Source: Synergistaceae bacterium (GTDB lineage Bacteria; Synergistota; Synergistia; Synergistales; Aminobacteriaceae). From it: 12,107 bases of DNA. The stretch is taken from positions 1 through 12,107 of the forward strand of contig JAISWV010000080.1 in NCBI GenBank assembly GCA_031270755.1, written 5' to 3'. The notes beneath the pieces are model-generated. The model was given only the letters and a program-made list of their open reading frames with translations, was not told the DNA's origin and made no database searches. Positions 11,203-12,107 of this stretch are shown here, piece by piece (the stretch's first letter is position 1; each line of letters opens with the position of its first letter). The translations under genes and the position numbers were made by a program.

Positions 11203-12107
11203 ATGAAATCTTATCGTAAAACGATCTTGGCGATCTGCATTTTCATGATGCTGCCGGCCATTTCAGCAAGATCTTACGCGGCGGACAAAATCGTGCATGT
11301 GGACAATTTTGTCGATTTGTACAACGCAATAAGATCGGCCATCCCCAACGCGATGACCGTCATTCATCTGGATGCCGACATTGACGCGGTTACGTCCGCA
11401 ACCTTTGGGCTCAGGACACATGAACCGGAGCCGGAAACCAACCAACCCTGGCTGGGTTGGATTACGATAGAAGGAAACGGGCATGTGATCGACGGCGGAG
11501 ACAGGAAAAACAGTGCTTTACGTTTCCACAACCGCCTCGATTCAGCGCCTCGAACAAGCAAAATCATACTGCGCAGCCTGACGATGAAGAATCTCAACAG
11601 CAGCATAGGTTATGGCGGAGGAGCCATTGGAGTGCGCGGAGGTGAACTCGAGATCGAAAACTGCGCTTTCGTCGATAACAGTTGGACACCGGCAGATTCA
11701 AAGTTTACACAGCGCGGCGGCGGAGCGGTATACACCGAACAGCCTAAAGGATTCCTGAAGATTACCAACAGCACGTTTTTCGGGAATAAGGCGACGGTAA
11801 ACAAGGAAATCGCTCTTTCAGAAAACGGAGACGGCGGCATAGGCGGAGGCGCGATTTACGCCGCGGGGGAAGCGGTCGTAACGAACTGCACCATAGTGAA
11901 CAATCGAGTCGTTAACGACGAAGCGGCATCCCCGATAAGTGTTTACGGCGGCGGCATTTTCAGGAGAGCGAACGCCACCGGTTCTTTCACGCTTTCCAAC
12001 AGCATCGTCGCCGGGAATTTCATAAAAAATGGAGCTTCAGCGGAGGTAGACGACGATGTCCACGACGCAAAACCGGAAGACGCCGCGACGTTGACCGACG
12101 GCGATTA
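11203..12107 (+). CDS. Secreted beta-helix protein with GGAI/FxxN-type repeats (3' end outside window)
   Basis: An open frame of 301 codons runs off the right edge. ATG 11203 has an excellent AAAAGGAGGT 8 nt upstream. Residues 1-26 form a Sec signal peptide: basic MKSYRK, hydrophobic ILAICIFMMLPAI, and a likely cut after SYA. From about residue 85 the chain has right-handed parallel beta-helix character, with repeated GGGA[IV] (138-142, 172-176, 214-218; GGGI 249-252) alternating with NxxxxxN rungs (NCAFVDN 153-159, NSTFFGN 189-195, NCTIVNN 228-234, NSIVAGN 266-272). This recalls the GGAI and FxxN repeats of polymorphic outer-membrane proteins and other adhesin-like proteins. A surface or secreted role is inferred; no catalytic residues are recognised. 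The anchoring C-terminus (autotransporter barrel or a sorting tail such as Synergist-CTERM) would lie outside the window. Confidence 0.8.
   Translation, partial: MKSYRKTILAICIFMMLPAISARSYAADKIVHVDNFVDLYNAIRSAIPNAMTVIHLDADIDAVTSATFGLRTHEPEPETNQPWLGWITIEGNGHVIDGGDRKNSALRFHNRLDSAPRTSKIILRSLTMKNLNSSIGYGGGAIGVRGGELEIENCAFVDNSWTPADSKFTQRGGGAVYTEQPKGFLKITNSTFFGNKATVNKEIALSENGDGGIGGGAIYAAGEAVVTNCTIVNNRVVNDEAASPISVYGGGIFRRANATGSFTLSNSIVAGNFIKNGASAEVDDDVHDAKPEDAATLTDGD

Overview
The window looks like chromosomal DNA of a moderately GC-rich anaerobe. Shine-Dalgarno sites are strong (AAGGAGG or GGAGGAGG before most genes) and intergenic spacers are AT-rich. A CodY-family regulator, a dihydropteroate synthase with the long N-terminal domain, an orphan LsrF aldolase, a fermentative-type CoA-transferase and a secreted GGAI/FxxN beta-helix protein together fit Synergistota best. 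A Firmicute cannot be excluded from sequence reading alone. No tRNA, rRNA, CRISPR array, transposase or phage gene was seen.

Layout. The left edge holds the N-terminal third of a 6-phosphofructokinase gene (minus strand). It diverges from a CodY-type global regulator (plus, 729-1610) whose leader carries a good promoter and a 15-bp site resembling the CodY box, suggesting autoregulation. CodY converges, across a strong hairpin, on a minus-strand group running from 5487 down to 1722: D-3-hydroxybutyrate dehydrogenase, a GntP-family permease, and the two subunits of a 3-oxoacid (acetoacetate/butyrate-type) CoA-transferase. This is a compact 3-hydroxybutyrate / ketone-body module: uptake, oxidation to acetoacetate, and activation to acetoacetyl-CoA. 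It starts from a near-consensus promoter (TTGACA-17-TACAAT) flanked by small inverted repeats, and has internal hairpins and gaps of about 180-190 bp.

Upstream of it, all on the minus strand, are an LsrF-type class I aldolase, a 63-residue two-helix membrane protein, a cold-shock protein, and a class II (zinc) aldolase with an unusual charged C-terminal tail. Most are separated by candidate terminators. From 8982 the plus strand carries a folate pair, folP (with a ~130-residue N-terminal extension and altered loop motifs) and folK, 2 nt apart.

A ~510-bp gene-free stretch follows. It has a candidate promoter and a tight series of GC-rich stem-loops (about 11001-11142) directly upstream of a signal-peptide-bearing beta-helix surface or secreted protein gene that runs off the right edge. 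The hairpin array and the CodY-like circuit beside the hydroxybutyrate module are the two most interesting points. Most of the rest is recognisable metabolism, and nothing in the window is clearly a new defence or mobile system.
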